Source of the DNA: Planctomycetota bacterium
Lineage (GTDB): Bacteria > Planctomycetota > SZUA-567
Direction of reading: 5' to 3'
Assembly (NCBI GenBank): GCA_031254915.1
Contig: JAIRTL010000092.1
Coordinates: forward strand, 1-64,000
DNA: 64,000 bases
Within the stretch, counting starts at the first letter, position 1. Each line of letters begins with the position of its first letter. The position numbers and the translations under genes are program-made. The notes under the pieces were generated by a model. The model ran no database searches and was not told the origin of the DNA. It saw only the letters and a list, made by a program, of their open reading frames with translations. Shown piece after piece: positions 9,785-18,492 of this stretch.

Positions 9785-11050
9785 ATGACGCAGACAACCG
9801 CCGGAAAAAGAGGGCAGTCCGCGACATCGCGTTTTCCGGCGGATTTTGTCTGGGGCGCGCAGTCGGATCCGGTTTTCTCCGAGGGGGAGACGGTAAGCGA
9901 CTGGGCCGGGTTCGCCGGTCCGGACGGCAGCGTCCCGGACGACGGACCCCGCCATTGGCGGCGCTACCGCTACGATTTCCGCTCGCTCTCGAACCTCGGC
10001 TTCAACGCCTACCGCTTCGGGCTCGACTGGGCGCGGCTTCAGCGCAAGCCCTACGCTCCCTTCAGCCGCGAAGAACGCTACCGCTACCTCGAGATGCTCG
10101 CCGAGCTGCGGAGCCTCGGCATCGAACCCTGGCTTACCCTCCATCATCACGCGCTGCCGCGCTGGGCGGCGTCCAGGGGCGGATGGCTCAATCCGGAACT
10201 GCCGCGCCAGTTCGCCGATTACGCGGCGCGGGTCGCGGACCTGACGGACGGGGAGGTGGTGAACTGGGTCACGATCCACGAACCGCAGTTCTACGCCTGG
10301 AGTTCGCGCATATGGGGGTTGTTCCCGGGATCCGACTGGGGCCGCTTCGGTCTGGCGCACAAGACCCTCCTTCATCTCCGGGACGCGCATCGCCTCGCGG
10401 CGGCGGCGGTGCGAAGACGCCTCGAGAACGCCAGGATCGGCGTTTCCCTCCCCGGCGGGGGATACCTTCCGGAGCGCGCCTGGCACCCCGGCGACCGCCT
10501 GGTCGCCCGCCTCGCCGGCTGGCTCGTCAACCGGGCGCGGATCGGCCCCTTCCTCGGCGGAAGCGACTTCCTCATGATCGGCATGCGCGTCGTGCACCGG
10601 CTCAGGGCGGGAAACACGCTGTCGCTCACGACCGGGCTGGCGCCGCGCTTCGCGCACCGCGTCCACGAGGGCGGGGAGGCCGCGGAGAAAAACCGCGACG
10701 CGAGGCGTTCGGTTATCCGCAAGTGGCGGAGCAGGTTTTCCGGGCAGATCTACCTCGTCGGCTCGACGCCGCCCGACGCCGCCGACGACCCCGGTCTTCC
10801 CGGAACCGTCCGGGACTGTCTCGCCCTCGCATCCGGCGAGACGGGGCGCGCCCTGGGGATCGCCGGTTTTTTTTACGCGCCCCTGCTGGACCAGTTTTCG
10901 CCGATACGCGGCCTCGCCGGCGGGAGCGGCCTCCTGGAAGTCGATTTCCGCGATCCGGGGCGGCGGCGCGAGGTGCGCGGCTTCGCGAAAACCCTGGCGG
11001 AGGTGATCCGCCGGGGATCGTTGACGGAGGAGCATGACGATGGGGATTAG
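9785..11050 (+). CDS. GH1-family-like protein lacking the catalytic nucleophile
   Basis: 421 aa. The N-terminus F-P-x-D-F-V-W-G-A-Q-S and the segments N-A-Y-R-F-G-L-D-W-A-R and L-T-L-H-H-H-A-L-P-R-W are those of glycoside hydrolase family 1 (beta-glucosidase fold). The acid/base Glu166 is retained in T-I-H-E-P (family T-x-N-E-P). Where the nucleophile motif I-T-E-N-G is expected, the sequence has I-Y-L-V-G (about 322-326), so no Glu is present. The downstream region F-F-Y-A-P-L-L-D-Q-F still aligns with the conserved Y-W-S-L-x-D-N-F-E. It is likely a non-hydrolysing relative (binding protein, transferase or regulator). It overlaps the Memo gene by 17 bp. Confidence 0.75.
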   Translation: MTQTTAGKRGQSATSRFPADFVWGAQSDPVFSEGETVSDWAGFAGPDGSVPDDGPRHWRRYRYDFRSLSNLGFNAYRFGLDWARLQRKPYAPFSREERYRYLEMLAELRSLGIEPWLTLHHHALPRWAASRGGWLNPELPRQFADYAARVADLTDGEVVNWVTIHEPQFYAWSSRIWGLFPGSDWGRFGLAHKTLLHLRDAHRLAAAAVRRRLENARIGVSLPGGGYLPERAWHPGDRLVARLAGWLVNRARIGPFLGGSDFLMIGMRVVHRLRAGNTLSLTTGLAPRFAHRVHEGGEAAEKNRDARRSVIRKWRSRFSGQIYLVGSTPPDAADDPGLPGTVRDCLALASGETGRALGIAGFFYAPLLDQFSPIRGLAGGSGLLEVDFRDPGRRREVRGFAKTLAEVIRRGSLTEEHDDGD

Positions 11051-11930
11051 GCCGGACGCGCTTGCCGGATCCTGGTACCCGGGGTCGGCGTCGGCGTTGA
11101 AGGGGCTGCTGGCCGAATGCGTCGCCGAGGGGAGGCGTCTCCTGGCCGAAAGCGAACTGGGCGGCCGCGGACCGCCGGTCGCGATCGTCGCGCCCCATGC
11201 CGGGCTCGCCTTCTCGGGCGGCGTCGCCGCCTCCGCGTACGTCGCGGTGCGGGAAGCGCTCCCGAAGGTGGACGCTTTCGTCGTCTTCGGCGCGGCGCAC
11301 CGGGTTCGCCTCGACCGGGCGGGCATATGGGCAAGCGGAAGCTGGCGGACGCCTCTTGGCGCGATCGATGTGGACGAGGCGCTCGCGGACGCGCTTATCG
11401 GCGCGGGCGTCGGCGGGGAAAACGAGGCGGCCCACGCCGGAGACAACGCCGTCGAGCTGCATACGCCGTTCATCAAGGCGCTGTTTCCGGAAGCGAAAAT
11501 CGTCCCGGTCGCGATGTCGTTTTTCCCCGATTCGGCGGCGTTGGGAAAGAAGGCGTCGGCGGCGGTCCGCGCCGCCGCGCCGGACAAAACCGTGATCGCG
11601 GCCGCGTCAACCGATCTCACGCACTACGGCGCCGCCTTCGGCGTGCTTCCGGCCGGGGTGGGCGATCCGGCGCTCGAATGGACGCGGAAAAACGATTCAC
11701 GCTTCCTCGACGCCCTGGCCGCGCTCGACCTGGACGGGATCGTTCCCCGCGCCGAACGGGACGGAAGCGCCTGCGGCGCGGGAGCGGCGGCGGCGGCCGC
11801 CGGCTGGGCGGCGGAGCGGGGGGCGCGGGCGGGCGTCGTTCTCGCCTACGCGACGAGCCACGACATCGCCCCGTCCGGGACGGCGGAGCGCTTCGTGGGC
11901 TACGGATCCGTACTCTATGCGGCGCCCTGA
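11034..11930 (+). CDS. amrB: Memo-family protein (AmmeMemoRadiSam system protein B)
   Basis: 298 aa. The hallmark residues are A-P-H-A-G-L (about 58-63), G-A-A-H-R, V-E-L-H-T-P-F and the S-T-D-L-T-H-Y-G segment, which form a metal-binding pocket related to extradiol dioxygenases. In bacteria this protein often sits with an AMMECR1 protein and a radical SAM enzyme; neither partner is in the window. Two in-frame ATGs (11034 and 11040) follow GGAGG; the second has the better 9-bp spacing, but the longer form is listed. The function of the family is unresolved. Confidence 0.88.
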   Translation: MTMGIRPDALAGSWYPGSASALKGLLAECVAEGRRLLAESELGGRGPPVAIVAPHAGLAFSGGVAASAYVAVREALPKVDAFVVFGAAHRVRLDRAGIWASGSWRTPLGAIDVDEALADALIGAGVGGENEAAHAGDNAVELHTPFIKALFPEAKIVPVAMSFFPDSAALGKKASAAVRAAAPDKTVIAAASTDLTHYGAAFGVLPAGVGDPALEWTRKNDSRFLDALAALDLDGIVPRAERDGSACGAGAAAAAAGWAAERGARAGVVLAYATSHDIAPSGTAERFVGYGSVLYAAP

Positions 11931-11980
11931 CGGAACCATCCGGCGCGGGCGGCCGGGGCGCATTCCGACAAAGGTGAACA

Positions 11981-13435
11981 ATGAAAAAGCAGGGCATCGC
12001 GACGGTGGATCTGGGGGCGTCCGGCGGCAGGGTGAGCATTCTCGCGCGCGGCGGGGACGGCATGAGCCTCGAGGCGGTTCACGAGTTCAACCATCCCGTC
12101 CATGTCCTGTCGCAGCGGAATGCGGACGGCCTGGCGGTCCGCCGCTACTGGAATCCGGGCGTCATTTATGAAAACATCCTCGCCGGGCTGCGCGCCGTTC
12201 CGGGCGATGTGGAACTGGCGTCCGTCGGCGTCAACGGCTGGGGTTCGGACGGCGTCTGGCTCGACCGCGACGGCTGCCTCCTCGGCCTGCCGTCGCAGGG
12301 TCGCGAGACGCGCTGGATCGACGCCAACCGCGAAATAGAGGCCGTCATTTCCGACCGCGAGCGCTTCCGCCTCACCGGCGTCAGGAACGAACCCTTCTGC
12401 CCCGTCAACCTGCTCCACTGGTGCGCGCGCCACAACCCGAGGCTTGTTGAGCTGGCGGAAACGTTCCTGCCCATGCCCGCCCTCTTCAACTATTGGCTGT
12501 GCGGCGAAAAGACGGCGGAACGAACCTGGATCGGCGCCGGCCAACTGATGGGGCTGGACGGCGCGTATTCGGCCGAAATTTTCGGCAAGCTCGAACTTCC
12601 CCTCGGCAAAATGCCCCCCGTCATCGCCCCCGGCACGACGCTCGGGCCGCTTCATCCCCTCGCCGCCGAGGCGACGGGACAAGCCGGCTGCCTGGTGACC
12701 GTCCCGGCGCAGCACGATACCGCCTGCGCCTTCGCCGCCGCCCGCGCCCTCGCCGGCGCCGACGACGACACCCTGGTGATCAGCGCCGGCACCTGGTGGC
12801 TGTCGGGGGTCGAACTGCCGGACGCGGTCACGGACGACGCGGCGTACGACGCCGCACTCACCAACGTCCCGGGCGACTCCGGCTGGATTCTCCACCACAT
12901 CGGCTTCGGAAGCTGGCCGGCGCAGGAACTCCGCCGCCAATGGTCCCTGGAGGACGCAAAGACCATGTCCTGGGACGAATTCAACCGCTTGGCGCTGTCC
13001 GATTCCGGCGATGCGCCGGTGATCGACACCAACGACGCCCGCCTGCTGTCGCCGGAAAACATGAGCCGGGCGCTGTGCGATTGCGCGGGCGCGTCCTCGG
13101 CGGGCCGGCCGCGCCTGGCGCGCCTCGTCTATGACGGGCTGGTGGCGACGACGGCGAAATTGGTGGACAATCTCGCGGCCGCGTCGGGGCGCCGGGCCGG
13201 GCGCATCCTCATCATCGGCGGCGGCGCGAGGAACGACGCCCTGAGCCAGCGGCTGGCCGACGCGGTCGGGATCGAAGTCCTCGCAGCGCTCCCGAACGCC
13301 ACCACGGCGGGAAGCGCCCTCATCCAGGCGCGCGCCCTGGGCTGGATCGATTCGCTCGCCGACGCCGCAGGGTCGCTGCCGCTCGCCGCGATGCGGGTTT
13401 TCCGGAGTGGCGGGAACGGGCCGGAAGCGGTATAA
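11981..13435 (+). CDS. FGGY carbohydrate kinase, rhamnulokinase type
   Basis: 484 aa, the length of RhaB. The N-terminal phosphate-1 motif V-D-L-G-A-S-G-G-R-V closely follows rhamnulokinase (D-L-G-A-S-S-G-R-V), and V-N-G-W-G-S-D fits the RhaB I-N-S-W-G-V-D segment. The C-terminal half has I-S-A-G-T-W-W-L-S and the adenosine motif I-I-G-G-G-A-R-N. It phosphorylates a ketose such as L-rhamnulose or L-fuculose. No rhamnose isomerase adjoins; the nearest functional complement is the class II aldolase at 54.4 kb and the FBP-type aldolase at 17.5 kb. Substrate specificity is inferred only. Confidence 0.85.
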   Translation: MKKQGIATVDLGASGGRVSILARGGDGMSLEAVHEFNHPVHVLSQRNADGLAVRRYWNPGVIYENILAGLRAVPGDVELASVGVNGWGSDGVWLDRDGCLLGLPSQGRETRWIDANREIEAVISDRERFRLTGVRNEPFCPVNLLHWCARHNPRLVELAETFLPMPALFNYWLCGEKTAERTWIGAGQLMGLDGAYSAEIFGKLELPLGKMPPVIAPGTTLGPLHPLAAEATGQAGCLVTVPAQHDTACAFAAARALAGADDDTLVISAGTWWLSGVELPDAVTDDAAYDAALTNVPGDSGWILHHIGFGSWPAQELRRQWSLEDAKTMSWDEFNRLALSDSGDAPVIDTNDARLLSPENMSRALCDCAGASSAGRPRLARLVYDGLVATTAKLVDNLAAASGRRAGRILIIGGGARNDALSQRLADAVGIEVLAALPNATTAGSALIQARALGWIDSLADAAGSLPLAAMRVFRSGGNGPEAV

Positions 13436-13436
13436 T
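13431..13436 (+). promoter_or_regulatory. Possible -10 box for the lipoprotein-protease-STN cluster
   Basis: A perfect TATAAT at the stop codon of the FGGY kinase, 32 bp before the GTG of the next gene. No convincing -35 is seen 16-18 bp upstream, so it may be chance. Confidence 0.35.
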
Positions 13437-13467
13437 GCCCGGACCAAACCGGAGGACGGAGTTCGAC

Positions 13468-14529
13468 GTGCGGGGAATCGTTCGCAATACGCTGTTTTGT
13501 CTGCTTGCGCTTCCGCTTGTCCTGGCGGGGTGCTCGCTTGGCTACCGGAACCTTCATCCCGGCGAGGACGGAGCGCTGTACGAACCCATGTTCGAGGACG
13601 TCGTCAACCGTTTCGACGACCCGAAATGGCTCTGGGTCAGGGGCGTGGTGAACGGCGACTTCGACGCCAACGCCGCCGCCGACCAGGAGGCGGTGATCGC
13701 CACGATCCAGGGCGGCTCGCGGCGCGCGCCGGGTCCGATCGAAAGCGCCTACCTTCTGATCTGCCGGGTCGGGCCGGGCGGCAAACGCTCCCCGACCTCC
13801 AGAATCAAGCTGTTCGACAGCCACCCTGCGCCGACGGCTCCGCGCCCCGCGCACGACGCGACGCCGCTCGTCGTCGAACCGCTGATTCACGCCCGGGCTC
13901 AGGTGCTGCCGGACAAGCTAAAACTCGGCGATTCCGTGATGGTGTATTTTTGGGGCGGCTCGTACCCGACGACGGTCTGGTACGCCTGCTTCGCATCCGA
14001 GGACGACGCGCTGACGAAAACCTTCGAAGGCTGCTTCTGGCAGACGAACCGGGGCGTCGCCGCCCTGAACCTCGACAAACGCGGCGGGCGCGATTCCTTC
14101 GGCTATCAGTTCGTCCGTCCCGTCGCGCCGTTCCCCGAGGAACTCGCCCACAAAATCGGCGGCTGGCGGCGGGCGCCGACGTGGGGCCATGTCTACACCC
14201 CGCTTCGGGAAGGCGGATACGCCCAGGCCGACGCCCTTTACGGCGACCACTACGACCGCATCGAGAACGAGTGGAACGAGAAGTATCTTGAAGTCCTTTA
14301 CGGTGATCTGACCCAGTCGGAACTCGCCTGGTACGAATACCACCTCGGTCTGCTGGCCCATTACACGGGCAAGCAGGCGCTGGTGAAGCGCTATCTCGAC
14401 AAGGCGGCCCGGAACGCCGCCGACGACATCCTGTCCGAGGCCATCGCCAATGCATACGGCATCCTCGACCAGCCGATCGGCAAGGTGGGCGTGCCGTCGC
14501 CGGTGCCGGAAAACGCCGAAAAGCCCTGA
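13468..14529 (+). CDS. Lipoprotein of unknown function
   Basis: 353 aa from GTG 13468, which gives a compact lipoprotein signal (R-G-I-V-R-N, hydrophobic core, lipobox V-L-A-G-C). An ATG at 13435 overlapping the kinase stop would add a polar 11-residue leader. The mature part is rich in Trp, Tyr and Asp. Near residue 150 is a beta-rich region with M-V-Y-F-W-G-G-S, and the C-terminal third is helical with a TPR-like look (Y-E-Y-H-L-G-L-L-A-H-Y-T-G-K). It precedes the M48 protease by 15 bp, suggesting shared envelope work. No known family was recognised. Confidence 0.65.
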   Translation: MRGIVRNTLFCLLALPLVLAGCSLGYRNLHPGEDGALYEPMFEDVVNRFDDPKWLWVRGVVNGDFDANAAADQEAVIATIQGGSRRAPGPIESAYLLICRVGPGGKRSPTSRIKLFDSHPAPTAPRPAHDATPLVVEPLIHARAQVLPDKLKLGDSVMVYFWGGSYPTTVWYACFASEDDALTKTFEGCFWQTNRGVAALNLDKRGGRDSFGYQFVRPVAPFPEELAHKIGGWRRAPTWGHVYTPLREGGYAQADALYGDHYDRIENEWNEKYLEVLYGDLTQSELAWYEYHLGLLAHYTGKQALVKRYLDKAARNAADDILSEAIANAYGILDQPIGKVGVPSPVPENAEKP

Positions 14530-14544
14530 CCGAGGTTTCGCTTC

Positions 14545-16080
14545 ATGCTCATACCCTTCGACCTGATCGCGGCGATGCTGTACCTGGGCTACTATGTGGC
14601 CCGTCCCGTCCTGTCGCCGCCGCCGGCGACGTTTTCGCTCGCCGTCGTCGCCGGGATCGGCGTGCTTTTGGCGCTCGCCGGCGGCCTCGTCAACCTCGCC
14701 GCGCGGCGTCGCATTCGCCGACCCGGGCGGACATGCCTCGATCGCCGGCGCGTCGCCTGGACGGGCGAAACGAGCGCGAGGATACTCCTCGTCGCCGGCT
14801 ACGCCGCCGCGCTGAACCTGTCCGCATTTCCCTGGAGCCTGGGGGCCGCCTTCGGCTGGCCGCCCGTGCCGTCGGCCGGCGTGCAGCTCCTCGCGCTCGC
14901 CCCGTACGCCCTCTACTTCGTGTGCGTCTGGCCGCCGCTGTATACGCTCCACAAGGCGACCTCGCCGGGCAAATGGACGCGGGCGTCGTTTCTCGTCAAC
15001 AAGGCGAGATACAACCTGATGCTCCTTGTGATGTGGATCCCGTTCACGCTTTTTTCCGACTGGCTCGCCGACGCGCTCCTTCTGTTGCCGCTTCTTCTCT
15101 TCGGCTCCGCCTGGGTCTTTCCCCGGATCCTGACCAAATTGTGGGGCTGCGAACCGCTCGGGGACGAGGAGACGCTCGCCCTGGTGGACGAGCTCGGGAA
15201 CCGGGTCGGCGTGCGGTTTTCGGGGACGTTCGTTTGGGAACCGGGCGGGGGCAAGATGCAGAACGCCGCCGCCGTCGGCATTTTTCCGCCGTTCCGCTAT
15301 CTTTTTCTCACCCCGGCGCTGCTCGCCAACATGCGCCGGGACGAGTTGTCCGCCGTGATCCTTCATGAGCTTGGACACGTGAGGAAGCGCCACCTCCTGT
15401 TCTACATGATCACCACGCTCGCCGGCGTCAACCTCGCCGCCGTCGCCGGCGAACTTCCGCCCGTCGCCGGCGAATTCGAACGCTTCCTCGCCGTCGCCGC
15501 CCTCATCCTCTGCTACTTCCGCTTCGTCTTCGGCTGGCTGTCCAGGAACATGGAGCGCCAGGCCGATCTTTTCCCGCTCAGGATCATGGGATCGGCCGAC
15601 AGCATGGTGCGCGCGCTCGAAAAACTGGGCCTGTCCGCCGGGAATGTCAGGAACGCGAGCTCGTGGCATCACCTCGGCATCGCCGAGCGGGTCAGGTTCC
15701 TGCGCCTGGCGGAGCGCAATCCGGAACTCATGCGGCTGCACGACGGGTCGGTGCGCCGGCTCATGGCCGGCGGTTACGTGCTGTCGTTCGCGACGCTGCT
15801 GCTCATCGGGGCCGCTGTTTTCGAGTTCGGGCGCGCCGACCCGCCGCCGCTGTTCCGGGACCGCGAAATAGCGCATTGGCGGCGCGTGACGCATCTCCTG
15901 CCAGGCAGTCCGGTCGGCCGCCTCGAACTCGCGTACCGACTCGCCGCCGACCCGGGAACCCGCGACGAGGCGCGCCGCCTCGCGAAGGAGGCCGCTTCGC
16001 GCGCCACCGGAACGGAGGAGCGCGAGGCGGCGGAAAAACTGCTGCGCGACCTTTCGGGGGGCGAAAAATGGGACGGCTGA
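14545..16080 (+). CDS. Membrane M48-family zinc metalloprotease
   Basis: 511 aa. Four or more N-terminal hydrophobic segments (about 1-23, 30-52, 74-130, 155-195) precede the catalytic domain. Zinc ligands are H274-E275-L-G-H278 and, after a hydrophobic segment, E337 in N-M-E-R-Q-A-D, the E-x-x-x-D pattern of HtpX/Ste24-like peptidases. Another membrane segment lies at about 408-430, followed by a soluble helical tail with a TPR-like R-L-E-L-A-Y-R-L-A-A-D. Probably an inner-membrane protease for envelope quality control or for processing the adjacent exported proteins. Its stop overlaps the next start by 13 bp. Confidence 0.85.
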   Translation: MLIPFDLIAAMLYLGYYVARPVLSPPPATFSLAVVAGIGVLLALAGGLVNLAARRRIRRPGRTCLDRRRVAWTGETSARILLVAGYAAALNLSAFPWSLGAAFGWPPVPSAGVQLLALAPYALYFVCVWPPLYTLHKATSPGKWTRASFLVNKARYNLMLLVMWIPFTLFSDWLADALLLLPLLLFGSAWVFPRILTKLWGCEPLGDEETLALVDELGNRVGVRFSGTFVWEPGGGKMQNAAAVGIFPPFRYLFLTPALLANMRRDELSAVILHELGHVRKRHLLFYMITTLAGVNLAAVAGELPPVAGEFERFLAVAALILCYFRFVFGWLSRNMERQADLFPLRIMGSADSMVRALEKLGLSAGNVRNASSWHHLGIAERVRFLRLAERNPELMRLHDGSVRRLMAGGYVLSFATLLLIGAAVFEFGRADPPPLFRDREIAHWRRVTHLLPGSPVGRLELAYRLAADPGTRDEARRLAKEAASRATGTEEREAAEKLLRDLSGGEKWDG

Positions 16081-17252
16081 TTCTTCGCCTCGCCGCGCTC
16101 TGCCTTCCCTTATTCGCCGCGCCGTCCGGCGCGGGCGAGGAACTGGCGCTGCCGCCGTACGAGCGCCGGGTCAGGCTCGACGTATGGGGCGGAACGCTCA
16201 CCGACGCGGCGAACGCGCTGTATTCGCAAACCGGCGTGCAAATCGCCATTTTCCCGCCCGATTTCCCGGACGAGGTCGAAACGCAGCCGCTGTACATGGT
16301 AAGCGGCGACGCGACTCTGCGCCAGGCGATGGAGTGTCTTGCGCGGCGTTACGGCTTCCGCTACCGGCTGGCCGGCAATTCGCGCATCGAGGTGTCGCGA
16401 GGCTACGGCTGGGCCAACGCCAATTATCTGGTCCGCTTTCACAATACCCTGGATCCGCTTCTCGGCCCGGCGGGCGACCGGGAGGAGCTTTTCCGTCTGC
16501 TGACGTGCTTTCTTCGCGTGTTGCCGCTTCTTCCCGGGGACGCGTCCTTCCGGATCGAGGAGGCGGCGCCCGGGGAGGGGCAGGCCATCAAGGGCGTGAC
16601 CGTCCTTCCCGGCCCGCTTACCGGGTATTTCGAGCAGGCGGTCGCCGCGCTCGTTGGCGGGTCGGCGGCCGCGCCGCCCAGGATTCAGCCGGCGGCCCGC
16701 GCCCGAGTCCCGAGACGCACCGACTGGAACGCCATTTTGGCCTCCGACCTGGCGCTCCCGGCGACCGGCGCCCGGCCCCGCGAGGCGGCGATGATCGCCG
16801 CCAAGGCGCTTGAAGGCGTGTTGGCGTGGAAGAGCGAGCCTCCGGCGCACGCGCTGCAGCAGGAGACGGCCATGCGCGGCCGCACCGTCGGGGCGCTCAC
16901 CGGCGAACTCGGCTCCTGGTCCGGGCTCGGGAAGCGGGTGCTTCTGGACGGCGGCGTCATTGTCTTCGAACAGGGGCTCGACGGCGAGATCGAGGAAGTC
17001 GCGCGCGGCAGGGAGTTTTTCTGGGACGGTTTGACCGTCGCCGGGTTCGACGCCGTCCGCGCCGCCGCGCGTTCGGGAGGCGGCGCGGAACTGGTTCTCG
17101 CGCTGCGCCGCGACGTGTTTCCGGACATCTGGTTCGATCCGGCGTGCGGCATGGGCTATTCCCCCGTCACCGGCCGCATCGCCGTCGTCGCGCCGCAAAA
17201 CGTCGTCGAGGCGGTGGCGCACAGGCTCCGCGAACTGGCGGGGGAGGAATAA
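16068..17252 (+). CDS. Exported protein with secretin/TonB short N-terminal (STN)-like domain
   Basis: 394 aa with a signal peptide (about 1-22, cleavage near S-G-A-G). Residues ~33-105 (V-W-G-G-T-L-T-D-A-A-N-A-L then Q-T-G-V-Q-I-A-I and L-R-Q-A-M-E-C-L-A) fit the STN domain that begins secretins and TonB-dependent receptors. No secretin pore signature follows. The rest has a second alpha/beta unit at about 225-290 that repeats this pattern weakly (A-A-K-A-L-E-G-V-L-A-W). It is coupled to the M48 protease. It may bind an envelope machine, or be a diverged pilotin or secretin relative. Confidence 0.6.
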   Translation: MGRLILRLAALCLPLFAAPSGAGEELALPPYERRVRLDVWGGTLTDAANALYSQTGVQIAIFPPDFPDEVETQPLYMVSGDATLRQAMECLARRYGFRYRLAGNSRIEVSRGYGWANANYLVRFHNTLDPLLGPAGDREELFRLLTCFLRVLPLLPGDASFRIEEAAPGEGQAIKGVTVLPGPLTGYFEQAVAALVGGSAAAPPRIQPAARARVPRRTDWNAILASDLALPATGARPREAAMIAAKALEGVLAWKSEPPAHALQQETAMRGRTVGALTGELGSWSGLGKRVLLDGGVIVFEQGLDGEIEEVARGREFFWDGLTVAGFDAVRAAARSGGGAELVLALRRDVFPDIWFDPACGMGYSPVTGRIAVVAPQNVVEAVAHRLRELAGEE

Positions 17253-17262
17253 CCGAATCGGA

Positions 17263-17290
17263 TTGCGATTTACGGAAAACGCGGTAGCAT
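17263..17290 (+). promoter_or_regulatory. Candidate promoter for the class II aldolase gene
   Basis: TTGCGA (17263-17268), 16-bp spacer, TAGCAT (17285-17290). This leaves a leader of about 180 nt to the ATG at 17475; no riboswitch was recognised in it. Confidence 0.35.
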
Positions 17291-17474
17291 GGAATCGGAA
17301 TTGCGTTCGGGGTTGTACGCAGGGGCAATCGTTCCGCAATTTCGCGATCCGCGCGAAGGCGATATCCATATTCCCAAAATTGACTGTGAGCGAGCATGGA
17401 TTTCCCGCATGGCTCCCCGGGATCGGAACGGGAGCCGCATCCGACCAGATGACCAGACGAAAGGAAGTCAGGAA

Positions 17475-18380
17475 ATGGCCTATCTCTCAACCCGCGCCAT
17501 CGTCGACAAGGCTTGGAGGATGGGGATCGTCGTCCCCGCCTATAACGTTCCGCACCTGCCGATGATGGAGCCGATCGTGCGCGCGCTGCGCGACACCGGA
17601 TCCTTCGGCCTCATCCAGGTGGCGAGGCTGGAGACGGTCAAGTTCAAGGCGGAAAGCTTCGCCAGGATCGCCGGGGAGTACGAGAAATTCAAGGACGTCG
17701 GCTTCACCCGCCTCCATCTCGACCACGTTCCCGTCATCGACGAGGACGGCCTGAGGATCGACTATGTCGAGGAAATTACGGAAGCGATGAAGCTCGGCTA
17801 CGAATCGGTGATGGTGGACGGTTCGCGCCTGCCGTTCGAGGAAAACGTCGAGGCGACGCGCAGGGTGGTCGAGGCGGCCAAATCGTTCGATGTGCCCGTC
17901 GAGGGCGAGTTGGGCGCGGTCATCGGCCACGAAGCCGGCCCCATGCCGCCCTACGAGGAACTGTTCGCGAGCGGCAAAGGCTTCACCGATCCGCGCGAGG
18001 CGGCCGATTTCGTGAAAAAATCGAACGTTGACTGGCTGTCCGTGGCGATCGGCAATTTCCACGGCGCCGTCGCGCCCGGCCGTCGCGACGACAAGAAGAT
18101 CGCCGCGCGGCTCAACATCGAGCATCTCAAAAAGATCAACGAGGTCGCCGGCGCGCCGCTCGTTCTCCACGGCGGTTCCGGCATTCAGAAGGAATATCTC
18201 CGCGAAGCCTTCAAGAACGGCATCGCCAAGCTGAACGTCGGCACCAATATCCGCCAGCCGTACGAAAAGGGGTTGGAGGAATCGGTGGAAAAGGGCAGGG
18301 AGCTCGTCTACGCCGCGATGATCGACGTCATCAAGAACGAGCTCGGCGTCGAGGGCACGGCCGAAAAGCTGTTGGGATAG
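17475..18380 (+). CDS. Class II fructose-bisphosphate/tagatose-bisphosphate aldolase
   Basis: 301 aa. Zn-dependent aldolase of the Fba/GatY/KbaY superfamily. It starts with the typical helix (S-T-R-A-I-V-D-K-A) then V-P-A-Y-N-V. The family L-D-H segment is present (H-L-D-H-V-P, about 85-90), with G-E-L-G-A-V near residue 143, and the C-terminal part has V-L-H-G-G-S-G and K-L-N-V-G-T. Both the expected His in the first metal site and the second-site Glu are seen. The ATG at 17475 has AGGAA just upstream; the frame is open for 62 more codons, but that stretch looks non-coding. It cleaves a ketose-1,6-bisphosphate to DHAP and an aldehyde. The exact sugar is not decided. Confidence 0.88.
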   Translation: MAYLSTRAIVDKAWRMGIVVPAYNVPHLPMMEPIVRALRDTGSFGLIQVARLETVKFKAESFARIAGEYEKFKDVGFTRLHLDHVPVIDEDGLRIDYVEEITEAMKLGYESVMVDGSRLPFEENVEATRRVVEAAKSFDVPVEGELGAVIGHEAGPMPPYEELFASGKGFTDPREAADFVKKSNVDWLSVAIGNFHGAVAPGRRDDKKIAARLNIEHLKKINEVAGAPLVLHGGSGIQKEYLREAFKNGIAKLNVGTNIRQPYEKGLEESVEKGRELVYAAMIDVIKNELGVEGTAEKLLG

Positions 18381-18434
18381 GAACCGAAACGACGGCTTCG
18401 GAATTCAAGGAACCGGTTCGACCCGCATGACACT

Positions 18435-18468
18435 CCCCCGCCGCCCCGATCGGGCGCGGGGGATTTTT
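18435..18468 (+). terminator. Terminator of the class II aldolase gene
   Basis: Stem CCCCCGC / GCGGGGG with an inner palindrome CCCGATCGGG, followed by ATTTTT. It lies between convergent genes. Confidence 0.75.
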
Positions 18469-18492
18469 CGATCCGGCGCGCATCGCCGTCAG

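Noticed and set aside
8930-11620. An 896-codon minus-strand frame across the lipoprotein, GH1-like and Memo genes
   Set aside because: It crosses several plus-strand genes with clear domains, lacks a ribosome site and has Arg/Pro-rich low-complexity composition.
13918-15894. A 658-codon minus-strand frame opposite the lipoprotein and M48 protease genes
   Set aside because: The protease on the plus strand has an intact HExxH and third ligand; the antisense frame has none.
17289-17474. N-terminal extension of the class II aldolase (62 extra codons)
   Set aside because: The extension has no family similarity and ATG 17475 has a proper ribosome site and the normal aldolase start.
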